Shown here: in pieces, positions 23,901 to 34,604 of the stretch | Numbering within the stretch: position 1 is the stretch's first letter | Layout of the letters: every line of letters begins with the position of its first letter | DNA from: Hericium rajendrae | Taxonomy: Eukaryota > Basidiomycota > Agaricomycetes > Russulales > Hericiaceae | Length of the DNA: 64,000 nt | Direction of reading: 5' to 3' | NCBI GenBank assembly: GCA_033439255.1 | Contig: CM065881.1 | Span: 1,054,001-1,118,000 of the forward strand | Made by a program: the position numbers and the translations under genes | The notes under the pieces: generated by a model | Databases searched by the model: none | What the model was told of the DNA's origin: nothing | What the model saw: the letters and a program-made list of their open reading frames with translations, nothing else

Positions 23901-25618
23901 CGGAAGAGCCTTACCCAGGCACTGACGCGATGGCACGAGTGCTTGCCACGGTGCGCTGTTGAGACGCGTCCGAGCGGTGGCTGCGTGTATGACGTGTGGT
24001 TTTATATCGCGCGCGGACATGGCGACGCGTCGAGACGGCGCGCAGGTGGTACGCGTGCGTCCGCGGAAGAGCCTTACCCAGGCACTGACGCGATGGCACG
24101 AGTGCTTGCCGCGGTGCGCTGTTGAGACGCGTCCGAGTGGCGGCTGCGTGTACGACGTGTGGTTTTATATCGCGCGCGGACATGGCGACACGTCGAGATG
24201 GCACGCAGGTGGTACGCGTGCGTCCGCGGAAGAGCCTTACCCAGGCACTGACGCGATGGCACGAGTGCTTGCCGCGGTGCGCTGTTGAGACGCGTCCGAG
24301 TGGCGGCTGCGTGTACGACGTGTGGTTTTATATCGCGCGCGGACATGGCGACACGTCGAGATGGCACGCAGGTGGTACGCGTGCGTCCGCGGAAGAGCCT
24401 TACCCAGGCACTGACGCGATGGCACGAGTGCTTGCCGCGGTGCGCTGTTGAGACGCGTCCGAGCGGCGGCTGCATGTACGACGTGTGGTTTTATATCGCG
24501 CGCGGACATGGCGACGCGTCGAGACAGCGCGCAGGTGGTACGCGTGCGTCCGCGGAAGAGCCTTACCCAGGCACTGACGCGATGGCACGAGTGCTTGCCA
24601 CGGTGCGCTGTTGAGACGCGTCCGAGCGGCGGCTGCGTGTACGACGTGTGGTTTTATATCACGCGCGGACATGGCGACACGTCGAGATGGCACGCAGGTG
24701 GTACGCGTGCGTCCGCGGAAGAGCCTTACCCAGGCACTGACGCGATGGCACGAGTGCTTGCCGCGGTGCGCTGTTGAGACGCGTCCGAGCGGCGGCTGCG
24801 TGTACGACGTGTGGTTTTATATCGCGCGCGGACATGGCGACACGTCGAGATGGCACGCAGGTGGTACGCGTGCGTCCGCGGAAGAGCCTTACCCAGGCAC
24901 TGACGCGATGGCACGAGTGCTTGCCGCGGTGCACTGTTGAGACGCGTCCGAGCGGCGGCTGCATGTACGACGTGTGGTTTTATATCACGCGCGGACATGG
25001 CGACGCGTCGAGAAGGCGTGCAGGTGGTACGCGTGCGTCCGCGGAAGAGCCTTACCCAGGCACTGACGCGATGGCACGAGTGCTTGCCGCGGTGCGCTGT
25101 TGAGACGCGTCCGAGTGGCGGCTGCGTGTACGACGTGTGGTTTTATATCGCGCGCGGACATGGCGACACGTCGAGATGGCACGCAGGTGGTACGCGTGCG
25201 TCCGCGGAAGAGCCTTACCCAGGCACTGACGCGATGGCACGAGTGCTTGCCGCGGTGCGCTGTTGAGACGTGTCCGAGCGGTGGCTGCGTGTACGACGTG
25301 TGGTTTTATATCGCGCGCGGACATGGCGACGCGTCGAGAAGGCGTGCAGGTGGTACGCGTGCGTCCGCGGAAGAGCCTTACCCAGGCACTGACGCGATGG
25401 CACGAGTGCTTGCCACGGTGCGCTGTTGAGACGCGTCCGAGCGGCGGCTGCGTGTACGACGTGTGGTTTTATATCGCGCGCGGACATGGCGACGCATCGA
25501 GATGGCGCGCAGGTGGTACGCGTGCGTCCGCGGAAGAGCCTTACCCAGGCACTGACGCGATGGCACGAGTGCTTGCCACGGTGCGCTGTTGAGACGCGTC
25601 CGAGCGGCGGCTGCGTGT
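20926..25618. repeat. 163-bp CpG-rich tandem satellite, about 29 units
   Basis: The unit repeats every 163 bp without length change from about 20,926 to 25,618. It contains GACGCGTC, CGCGCGGACATGGCGAC, GTACGCGTGCGTCCGCGG and the non-GC patch GTGGTTTTATATC. Units differ by a few substitutions, and several variants occur: GAGATGGCACGC, GAGACAGCGCGC, GAGAAGGCGTGC and GAGACGGCGCGC. Because 163 is not a multiple of three, each unit yields an overlapping 109-codon frame on the plus strand and a similar one on the minus strand. Those frames are repeat by-products. CpG is not depleted. The array ends about 195 bp before the start of the TET/JBP-like gene. Confidence 0.95.
21677..23306. repeat. Higher-order repeat inside the satellite: two 815-bp blocks of five units
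   Basis: Using the variant marker just after GACATGGCGAC (written T for GATGGCACG, S for GACAGCGCG), the units from 21,677 read T-T-S-T-S and then T-T-S-T-S again from 22,492. So a block of five 163-bp units (815 bp) is present twice in direct succession, 21,677-22,491 and 22,492-23,306. This points to recent unequal exchange of whole blocks. Confidence 0.7.
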
Positions 25619-25813
25619 GCTCGGACGCGGTCGCCCCCGGGTTTTTGTGCAATTATCAAAACCGCTCACTTCATCCTGCAGAAGTAATGCACCTAGGGCC
25701 AACATGCTAGGAACCCGAAAGGTGCGGGCCTCCTGCCTGCGAACCTTCTCGAATCGCTGTGGATCTGACGCGTTGAACCCCAGACTCGTTCAAGCCTCAA
25801 ACTTTCGCCCTTC
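25619..25813 (+). promoter_or_regulatory. Short promoter region between satellite and TET/JBP-like gene
   Basis: Only about 195 bp separate the last satellite unit from the ATG at 25,814. No TATA box is obvious. The closeness means the satellite itself may be part of the upstream control region (inference). Confidence 0.4.
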
Positions 25814-27738
25814 ATGGTCGCAACCCCGATCCCGACGAAACTCCGCTTTGACCAGTTGGTGAAGGAAGCGCTCTTCCATGACGAGGGCTGGCCGGCAGCT
25901 ACCCAGGTCGAGGCGGGATTGGAGGGCAGTTACACCGGGAGCGGAGGTCGGTTCATGGACCGGGGCTGGAGGGAAATCCACCTGACCACGAGGGGCTTAG
26001 AGGGATGCGACACGCCCTCCACACTTTCCCCACTTTCCAGCGCGCCCAGCAGTCCGATGGCCTGGCCGCGCGACCCCAAGGACGATCTGGCTCAGACGGG
26101 ATCGAGGGGATGCGACCGGCCCTCCACGCTATCCCCGCTGTCCAGCGCGCCCAGCAGTCCAGTGGCATTGCCGTGCAACATGAAGGACGACTCGATCCCC
26201 CCGAGCTTCACGCTGCAGTCGAAGCACCGCGCAGGGTCTTTAAGGGAGGACCCGGAGCAAAAGAAGGCGTCGGTCGGTGCGGTGCTAGGGTTGAACACAC
26301 CAACAATCCCTGCCGCGTTTCCCAGCGAATGCCAGGTGGTGGACGCGCCCAGGACCAAAAAGCGAAAGGCCAGGAAGACGAGCCAGAAAGACGCATCCAA
26401 ACGCCGCCGAAAACCGAAGAATAAAACGCCTGCCGCCGACTGGGACGCACCGCCGGTAGTGCACAAGAACAACTTCGTATCCCGCGATAAGCACAAGGCG
26501 GTCGGTACGGATGGCTTTGATATCGCACATGACTACGAGGCAGAAAGGGCGGCCTTTACCGCCACGAAGTTCCAGTCGAACAAGAAGATTCCTCGCGCTG
26601 CAGAGGCGCTCGAACAAGATAGCTTCGAGCGGTGGTCATGGAGGGGTGGGTGAGTGAAATAAATCGCTTGTGCCTTTTGTTAGCTGGGGCAAGGGCTTAT
26701 CTCTTGCGACAGGCAAGGGTACACACTAGAGGACGACGGGGAGCGCATTTTCTTGGTTCTGTTGCCCCCACCGATGGACGATCCCAGCAAACCGGCCGCA
26801 GAGCATTGGGGTCCCACCTGCTCCCGCGTTGCCGAGAGGTTTGAGCGAGATAGACAGAAGACATCGCTGCCCGACAATCCGCGAGGCGCCTTTGGGGCTG
26901 TCAATGTCGGCGTGTCCTCTGGACAGGGGTCGAAGGTGCCTGCTTCCATGAAATACCAATTCTGAATCCTAACATATCTTTCAGGGACCTCACGATTTGA
27001 AGCACGAGGGGCGGCGAGCGAAGGTGGTGGACGGCCTTCTGGAGGACAGGGACGTCCGCCGCATTGCTCAATTTCAGAGTGGTGAGTCGCACGAAGGCGG
27101 GGCGTCACACTGGCTAATGAGCAACAGAGGCGCTGGCTTCTTACTTCCCCAAGGTCTACGCCGAGGTCAAAGAATCCATGGACGCGGTCTCCCATGACCG
27201 CCCTTATCTGAAACGCAACTTTCCCCGCAGCATCTATCCTACTGTGACGTTCAATCTAGGACCTCGCTCCATATGTGAGGAGCACAAGGACTCGAGCAAT
27301 GCGCCGGGTGTTCCCTGCGCAATCACGGCGCTAGGATCTTTTGACCCGGACAAAGGAGGGGAAATCTACCTCTCCGATCTGAAGCTGATCATCCGATTCC
27401 CCCCTGGTTGCACGATCTTGCTGTCCTCGGCATGCATGCGGCACGGCAATCTGCCGATCCAAGACGGCGAATGCCGCTACTCACTGACGCAATACTGCCC
27501 CGGTGGGTTGCTCCGGTGGGCCAGGCATGGATGCCGACCAGCAGGGACCCTGAGTGACGAACGCCGCATTGAGCTGGAAGGAACATGGGACCAGAGATGG
27601 GCAGAGGTCGTTGGCAAATTTTCTACTGGCCAGACTTTACAAGAAGACCGCCAGTGGCTGATTTCTCAGGAGAAAAGGTGGCTTGAGGAGTGGCATGCCC
27701 GACAGCCCAACAACGAGGCAGAGGAGGAATCTGAATGA
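25814..27738 (+). CDS. TET/JBP-like 2OG-Fe(II) dioxygenase (about 593 aa)
   Basis: Exons 25814-26645, 26694-26935, 26985-27081 and 27128-27738 join in phase. The first intron uses a CAAG acceptor and is the least certain joint. The N-terminal half is disordered, with a duplicated Ser/Pro block (PSTLSPLSSAPSSP twice) and a strongly basic patch (TKKRKARKTSQ...SKRRRKPKNK), a likely nuclear signal. The C-terminal domain starts near GYTLEDDGERIFLVLLPPP, then LPDNPRGAFGAVNVGVSSG. The double-stranded beta-helix core has FNLGP, an HxD iron motif (EEHKD, about 443-445), GSFDPDKGGEIYLSDL, a second histidine in MRHGN (about 496) and the 2OG-binding arginine in ECRYSLTQY (about 507). This matches the fungal TET/JBP family, which oxidises 5-methylcytosine using Fe(II) and 2-oxoglutarate. 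All expected active-site residues are present. Confidence 0.8.
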
Positions 27739-27948
27739 AAAACTGGCCTGCGTTGATCGGCCGGGACGGGATTCGTACATCCAACTTTGATACAACTGAT
27801 ATATAATTTCACGCGTACATTCTGTGAACCTGTATGAGTAACGATCGAAGCCTTGGATGGAGATCCATCGGGCGGCGTTAGCCGGTGGGAATGGCCACCG
27901 CATGGCCCTGAACGTTTGAATCCCCGCATGGTCGTGGAACCGAAACGA

Positions 27949-29288
27949 CTATTCCTCGGTACGCTCCCCTCCAACTCCTACCACATCTTCGTCCAACTCA
28001 TCAGCTAGGTTCCACGGCACCATGAGTTCAAAGTCAGGACCGCACAGGTAGTCACTCCCGTCCCCCCCGCTCTGTTGGTCTCGGGTGGCGGCCTCTTCGG
28101 CACTGCACCCCCGAGATGCTCTTCCCAGTCCGTGGCGCCATTTTTTGTTTCGTGCTTGGAAGTAAGATACTGACCTCTGGGGGCGTAACTAGATGGACAT
28201 GCAGTGGGGAAGGACCGACGTACAGACCCGCGGGACAATCAGACGTGCGGCGCGCTGGGCAGAATCGACGAACAGCATGGCGAGCTTACGGGTGGCAAAG
28301 CGGAGATACGGCCTGGGGTGCGAACGCGCGACTGGCGAGATGCGCGAGACTCGGCATCGATGCGGAAGAGTGCTCTGCGCTCAGATGGCTGCGATCATAG
28401 GTGGGCGGGGAATTGGTCGGGGAAAAATGCAAGGCAGCGAATGGCTCACCGGGAGGAAGTCGAGGCGCGGGACTGGCGGTTAGTAGAGGCGTGCGATGGC
28501 GTGCAGACGATGCACTCGCGAGCCTCGACGGCGAGGCGGGGGCGTGCGGAGCCACAGCGACGAAGTACGCGCGAGTCGTCGAACAGATCGGTCCAATGTT
28601 CACGTGGCGCTTCAGGCCCCATGCGTTCGTGCGTCGAAGGCCCGGGTTCCGTGAATCTGCGGGAGTTTCTTTTGCGTCGTTTTGAGTAGTATTCAATTGC
28701 GATTAGCCACAGTATTACGATGCTCGCCTGGGTGGGTGGGAAGACGACTCTCAGTCCCCGATATCCCAGGATCCAGCGGTTTACCGGTCCCCATGACAAA
28801 GCCCACAAACTGAGCCTTGAACCGAGACGCTCACGTCGCAGGAGGCCAAGGGCGAGGGCGGGGCGCCGCCCCGCGGGAGTTCCCCACTAGAAAGTGAGTA
28901 TCTATCTAGATATGCGCCTACTCGTTCCAGCACTCACCAGGTCTCTGAGAACAGGGCGTCGTTGCCCAGAGATGTAGGACGCCATGCGTTGCAGATGACG
29001 GTCCGCCGCACGTCGTCGAACAAATGCGTGATCGTCCACCGACGCCCGGCAGGGAGACGTCACCGGGGCACTCGCGAGATTTATCGATATGCGCTCCTTC
29101 CCCTCTCTCCGACCTACCCGGGCGAGAGCGGGCTGCCATATGCGAGCGTCTCTAAGAGCAGTGTGAAAACAGGCCTGTGTCCCTAGTGCCCGCATGTCCT
29201 GCTGATGGTGAGCTGGGTAGACTTCAAGCCGTGGTTGTTGTTGACTTACTTTCGAGCCATCCATGTAGCCGCCCCTTTGTTGTTCCAT
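27949..29288 (-). CDS. Hypothetical gene converging on the TET/JBP-like gene (exons partly resolved)
   Basis: Well-supported 3' exons on the minus strand are 28388-28290 and 28188-27949, joined by a 101-nt intron. They encode SERRALFRIDAESRASRQ and end with CGPDFELMVPWNLADELDED...ERTEE. At the 5' side an ATG at 29288 (MEQQRGGYMDGSK) splices by GTAAGT...CATCAGCAG to an exon from 29198, open through about 28930 (SVDDHAFVRRRAADRHLQRM). The middle, 28389-28900, is coding-like but its splice sites are unresolved, so it may be one gene or two fragments. Family not recognised. The stop lies 211 bp from the stop of the convergent TET/JBP-like gene. Confidence 0.45.
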
Positions 29289-29784
29289 TGTTTCATTCCG
29301 CGGGCAAGAGCGGCGGTGCGGGACGGATTCGTAGGGAAAGGTTACGCGCCAGAGAACGTGAGGTACGAGTGGGGCTTTCAGCACTGGCGTATAATGAACT
29401 AAACAGTCATTTCATAGGGAAATGGGCATGCGCATCTGTTCGTTACGACACGCTATAGAATAGAAGTGAAACAATGGGAACTCAGAGTGTCAATGAGAAA
29501 TGCCCACCGCTCATTCTGCGGACTCCGATAGCAAAAGTATCGCTGTCTCATGCCGGAAAGTCATGACATGCGCTTGAAGTCAGCTAAGAGCTCGCAGATC
29601 GCGAGAAAGCCCCGCGAGAGTAATCCGTGTTTTTATCCATCATTCGTCGCGTTTCCTGACCTTGTGCCGCCGTCGCGAGAAAGTCCCGCGAGAACATCCA
29701 GAGTCTTCATTTGGCACTCACTAGCTGACCTCTATTCCAACCACCGTCCCTCCAACTACCACCCGCATCCTGCCCAGCGCCCTC
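29289..29784. other. Divergent intergenic region
   Basis: About 500 bp between two genes read in opposite directions, so both promoters should lie here. No element or gene recognised. Confidence 0.35.
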
Positions 29785-30292
29785 ATGGCAGAACAAAACC
29801 GGGCTATCATCGTGAAGGAGCGTCATTATGAAGTGAGTGATTAACCGTGCCTGTTGGTCTGCGGCTAATGGGACTGGCCGGCCGCTCGTCCAGATCTTTA
29901 TGGCGATCCTCTCTCGAGAACCGCAAGATGCAATGTCATTCCGATTCGACGAATTCGTGAAGGCGCATGAAGGCGCGCTCTCAGCAGGGCCGTTCGCTTA
30001 TTGTTATCGCGTGCAGGCTATGGCAGCGGCCAACTTTTGCATTTCTCAGGCGCACGGCTCAGCGGTGAAGTTCACGCCGCAGCAGCCCACGGGCGCGGAA
30101 TCGAAGGGCACGAAATCAAAGAGAAAGAAGTCAAAGGGCTCGAAGTCGAAAGGCGGGAAGTCGAAGGGCGTGAAATCGAAGGGCGCGAAGTCCATCACCA
30201 TACACGGAGTAAGCACCATCCCTCGCTGGTGCGCGTTTCGCCATCTCATACTAGGCGCAGCCTCATGGCACGCACTCCAGCGATCTCACTAG
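29785..30292 (+). CDS. Small hypothetical protein with Lys/Ser/Gly repeat tail (124 aa)
   Basis: Exons 29785-29832, 29894-30208 and 30281-30292 join in phase, giving a stop at 30,292. The N-terminal 80 residues look folded (MAEQNRAIIVKERHYEIF, then FRFDEFVKAHEGALSAGPF). A low-complexity basic tail of repeats such as KSKGxKSKG (about residues 85-118) follows. The tail would bind nucleic acid or act as a nuclear signal (inference). Family not recognised. The last exon codes only RSH plus stop and is uncertain. Confidence 0.5.
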
Positions 30293-30608
30293 GGACGACA
30301 TTCTCCAGTACGTGTTTCTGCCCCATTCCACAGCAGTTCTACAATTGATCGGCGTATGCAGCATCAGGGACGCATTGAAAGACGCGTATAAATGGCACAC
30401 CGGATCGTTCGCAGTTGCGTCTTGAAGTACGGACGCCAGAATGACGCATAATTTCTTGGGAATTTATATCATTTGCTTCTTGTGCTGTCGCCGTGCATCT
30501 CGCCTAATTGCTCTCGTTCATTCGCTTAGTTACGCCATCTGAAGGCTTGTTTGTTTTCATCAACAATATAGCACGGTATATATCGAAGCATCTGCTCGCG
30601 AATTGTGA
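30293..30608. other. No intact gene; possible decayed 5' part of the BTB-type gene
   Basis: Short frames only. A BTB domain would be expected just upstream of the fragment at 30,609 but is not recognisable. Confidence 0.3.
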
Positions 30609-31301
30609 GTGTTCAAGCATCTCTGTTCCACTCGCATTGGACATAATATGCTTTACGCGTGGGGCGTCATCGAATCTTTTCTCTACGCTGCCAAGAAATA
30701 TGGCATGCCAGGGCCCGTGTCCGTCGTACGCGCCATCATGCGCACGGAGCCTTTCCTCGACAAGCCTTTGCGGCTCTACGCCGCCGCATGCCGCTACGGC
30801 TGGGATGCCGAGGCTCGCCTTGCTTCCTTGCTCAAACTCGATCTGTACGCGCCTGAGCAGCGTGCGACGCTGCTCAAGCTGAAGACACCCAGCTACTGGC
30901 GCTGCACAACCTGCACCACGCGCAGCGCGAGCGCTTCCCCGTGCACTTCGACCAACGCCGTTCCTCACGGACACGCAGATGGACGACGGGTACGCGCGCT
31001 GCACGCGCTGCGGAGACCCGTCGACTACGCCGCACGGCGCGAGCTCAAGTACGAGATGGACCGGCGGCCGCAGGGGGACACCATCACGAGCGGGGTGGAG
31101 TGGCTGCTCGCCGAGGCGTGCTGGCAGGCGAAGTGCAAGAAGCAGATCTGTGGGAGGGCGGTGTACGACAAGGCACCGTCAACGAAAGTGATCAAGGAGG
31201 CGTTGGCATCGCGGCTGTCGTCGATAGTGGGAAGTCTGCCTTTCCACCACGTCGCGCCACCGGCTGAACCTCCGTCGATGCAGCAGGTCGCGTTGGAGTA
31301 A
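30609..31301 (+). pseudogene. Remnant of a BTB-domain family protein (C-terminal part)
   Basis: The start of the frame reads ESFLYAAKKYGMPGPVSVVR, then PLRLYAAACRYGWDAEARLAS, the C-terminal helical region that follows BTB domains in mushroom-expanded BTB proteins. The N-terminal BTB fold is missing. The expected text continues only by moving one base back three times. DTQLLALHNLHHAQRERF lies in a second frame (about 30,885-30,950), TDTQMDDGYARCTRCGD in a third (about 30,965-31,018), then DYAARRELKYEMD is back in the first frame. The three one-base losses cancel, so the raw frame stays open through a scrambled middle. The 3' part (GVEWLLAEACWQAKCKKQIC) looks normal. Confidence 0.6.
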
Positions 31302-31845
31302 ACACAGTTCGTGATTGATCTACTTGGCTCCCTCATGCTCTCATCGTTCTCGCCGTTGGATTTTTCGGAAGGACTTATGTAACATTACTTACGACTGATA
31401 TCAGGAATTGCTCTCGATATAGCGCTCCTTTACATAACTCTATTCCTGCCGCATGGAACCATTCTCCTCGGACCGCCAGACTGTCAAACAACTCAATTGC
31501 CCCAGACAGTGCACCGGAACAAAGAAGCCGCCGCGTTTCACAACCATCTAGGCTCCCACCAAAATCTACGGTCGTCATCAGCCCTTGGCGAGGTTGCATT
31601 CAACCAGCCTGACAGATTAACTCAGGGAAACGTCGCGTAGAAGCATGATTTGCAGCTGGCCTGTCAACAAGTCACGATTCATTGCAACCTCGCTGACCGT
31701 TCATTTGAACAGAATTTTTAGCTCTTATGGCGGGGTGTGGCCCGGACTTCTGCATCTAGGTGTCGCAGATCCCCAACACCGTCGACGATGACAGTATATA
31801 TCGTGAGGATGCATATTTACTGTCAATAACCCGCAGTAGCCCATC
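31302..31845. other. Intergenic, nothing recognised
   Basis: About 540 bp between the BTB remnant and the Zn2Cys6 gene. Presumed promoter of the latter. Confidence 0.4.
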
Positions 31846-33846
31846 ATGGAGCACGGAATTCCCTTGGACGCTTACTACTCGGCGCTCATGGTCGACACCG
31901 AGCGTCAAGTCACCGGGATTCCAAACACCACTGACTTCGGGCAAGACCAGTATGCTCAGCCGCAGTTCGGCGTTGAGTACGGCACTCAGGTGCAGGTTTG
32001 TACCCGGTTTCTCGTATATGGCAATGTGCATTCGCTCACATAACATGCCTCGAGACCCAGCCCATCTATGCTGATGCATCTGTCCTTACGCAGTGGTCTT
32101 GGCCGCCTGCCCCATCTTACCCAGTCTCCAATCCCCTGCCATACGCAATCCCGCTCAGCTACAATGACGGCAATGCAGGCCTGTCACTCATTGACCCATA
32201 CCCGCTCATCCCGACCATCGTCTGCCCGCCGGGGCCCAGCGAGTCGCGTGTCGAGGCTGAAAACCAGGTAAATACCAGAGTTTACCGCGTGTGGCAGGCG
32301 GATGCTTAGCCGCACCTGGCACGGATGAGATAACTCTCTCTGGTGCCCCCTTCTTCGGCATAGACTTGCGCGAACTATGCTGATTCGCGACCATGAATGA
32401 CAGGGACAGCAGCGCTATAGCACTATGGCCCAGATGGCTGCCTACCATCCCAGCGAGCAGAATGGCATGACGTTGTGGGCGCCTCAGCCCCTTCGCGCAG
32501 CCACCAGCGTGCCATTTATCCAGCGCACCCAGTACGAAGACACGGCATACCACTCGCCTCCGATGCGGGTCCCCACGTCGCACGACGCTCGCCCTCTCCA
32601 GCTTTCCCTGCATGCGTCTACGCCGCACGAGGACACGGCATACCACTCGCCTCCGATGCGGGTCCCCACGTCGCACGACGCTCGCCCTCCCCAGCTTTCC
32701 CTGCATGCATCTACGCTGCACGAGGACACGGCATACCACTCACCTCCAATGCGGGTCCTCACGCCGCGTGACGCTCGCCCTCCCCAGCTTTCCCTGCATG
32801 CATCTACGCCGCCGAGCATCGCCGGTGCCACGCATGCATGTCTTGGTCCGGTCAAGCTAGGACCCACCAGCCGGGCAGTGCGGGAAGACCACACCACCAT
32901 CGACAGCGGGCTCGCCACACCCGTGCACAGCTGTGGCGGCTCGGGCATCGTGCAGAGCGCATCCAGCGTTCGCCTCAGTATGTCGGGCGGCGTGCTTTCT
33001 GTAGCGAATGTGAATGATGCCAAGAGCCTGTGCCTGTCAGCAGATACCAGTGCTAGCGCTGGATCAAGCGATGCCCACAGTGCATCCAACGACACTCCCG
33101 ACGCGCCCAATGGCATCATCGACACGTCCGACGACGTCCTCGACACGCTCAGCGACATCCCCGATGGTTCCAAAATCCCTGACACGTCCGATGTCCCCGA
33201 TCCAGCACCCAGCGTTGCTGCGAACACAGCCCGCAGCACCACCAAGAAAGTACGAACGGGTCGTATCATCAAGAAAAAGACGGTCAAGGGACCGCGTGGA
33301 CTGAAGGAACCGGGATTCACGCACATGGCGTGTTTCTTTTGTCGCGAGCGCAAGATTGCATGCGGCCGCCCCCCGCCTGACGACCCAGACAGAACATGCG
33401 AGTAAGTACTCACCTTCGTCAATGCGTGTTGAAGACGAAGGGGATGGCGAGAGTATGCATGGAGCATGAGAAGGAGGGGAAGACGAGACCTGCTCGCTGC
33501 AGCAACCAGCTTGCAGTTATGCAGGTCTTTATACCCTTTGCCTCCTCTTCATCGCACTGCTCATCTGATCTTTCCCATCGGAAGGGCATGCTCAGCCTCC
33601 GAGCCCATCACACCTTCTCTCTTCTCCACTTTTCGCATTTGGCCATTTCTGACCATGTTATCGTTTCATCTCACCATGCTCGATATGAACTCCAGTCAAT
33701 GCGCCAAACGCGGCTTGACCTGCACGTACCCCGCTTTTTCGCTTCATGGCCAGCGCCGACCTAAGGTGACCAGCGGGGCAAATTCATCGACGGGAATTGG
33801 CCCTCAAGTGAGGAAGATTCCTCGCCGTAGGATCTCGCCGTATTAG
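31846..33846 (+). CDS. Zn2Cys6-type transcription regulator (503 aa)
   Basis: Exons 31846-31995, 32055-32267, 32404-33401 and 33696-33846 join in phase. The zinc cluster is split by the last intron (294 nt, long for this locus). CFFCRERKIAC lies before it and CDQCAKRGLTC after it. This gives Cx2Cx6C...Cx2Cx6C near residues 428-468, at the C-terminus, in the basidiomycete style (ACFFCRERKIACGRP). The rest is disordered: a Tyr/Pro/Gln-rich N-terminus, three tandem 31-residue repeats (EDTAYHSPPMRVPTSHDARP...) and an Asp/Ser/Pro-rich stretch with repeated DTSD/IPD motifs, likely an acidic activation region. Acts in the nucleus; targets unknown. Confidence 0.8.
32533..32811 (+). repeat. 93-bp in-frame tandem repeat, three copies
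   Basis: Three nearly identical 93-bp units lie inside the third exon of the Zn2Cys6 gene and encode a 31-residue repeat. The units carry GCATACCACTCGCCTCCGAT and TTTCCCTGCATGC as shared marks. A whole number of codons per unit lets copy number vary without loss of frame. Confidence 0.85.
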
Positions 33847-34192
33847 GTGTTGCGTGGTCACTGGCAACAACTTGGTTCATCTGCTGGACATTCAGCATCG
33901 ACTTCCTATATAGCTTTTTGCCTTCATTCGTCTTCAAATTGGCTCCACGTTTGCATGCAGTATCGAATCTCGCGAGATTTTGCTGTACGGCCCGTCTTTT
34001 TATGACTCCGGGTTTCAATGTTTTGCTGTCATTTTTCTTGAATGCTATCTTTGAATATGCTGCAGTTTTTGTCGCAGTGTCTCCCGCTTTGATGAGCTAT
34101 GTCACTTACTTTCGGACCCGGGTATTTTCTCCCAGCCATCCCCAGAAGATAAGTACGCACTTGCCTTGTTCACTTACCCCACTTTGCTCTGC
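33847..34192. other. No gene seen
   Basis: About 345 bp downstream of the Zn2Cys6 gene, somewhat AT-rich, without a recognisable feature. Confidence 0.4.
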
Positions 34193-34500
34193 AGATCGAC
34201 GAGATCCGTTTGCTTCACGACGAACGAGGTCCTGTGCTCGAGAGTATCATTGCCTGCACGATCAGGTACACGGAGCAGACGTCAAACTATGTGCGACTTG
34301 TCGGCTTGTGGGCCACACTCCCGAACTACGAGGACGTCGCAACCTTCCTGCGCATGGACCATTCGAAGGGCCTCTTCTATCGCTCTAGGATGCGCCTTGC
34401 AACAAGTCCAACTCATCGCCATTAAGGATTTGGAAGGCACCAACGTGTACAAGAAACTAAAGCAAGCATTTGAGGCCGGGTCTCCTCCACCTAAATTCGT
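34193..34500 (+). pseudogene. Fragment of Brr2-type spliceosomal helicase
   Basis: After an intron-like TCTGCAG, the plus strand encodes [16 protein letters not shown], then [18 protein letters not shown] and [12 protein letters not shown]. This is the motif II to III region of the Brr2 (U5 snRNP 200 kDa) Ski2-like helicase. Two catalytic motifs are altered: DEIH has become DEIR, and SAT within LVGLSATLPN has become WAT. After LFY the frame shifts and [16 protein letters not shown] follows in another frame. So this is a dead, short gene copy, not the working gene. It sits directly 5' of Gypsy remnants, which may have carried or captured it (inference). Confidence 0.7.
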
Positions 34501-34604
34501 CACTCCATGGACAAGGAATTCGACGACTTCGAGCATCCGAAGGAATGCCGGCATTCACCTCTCCTGCCATAGACAACAGCCCCAGCCTCCTCACTGATAC
34601 GGTG

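Noticed and set aside
20926-25618. CRISPR array
   Set aside because: Units are contiguous 163-bp repeats without unique spacers, in a eukaryotic setting.
21009-25710. Dozens of overlapping 90-145-codon frames on both strands
   Set aside because: They recur exactly every 163 bp and rotate through the frames because 163 is not a multiple of three; they are by-products of the satellite.
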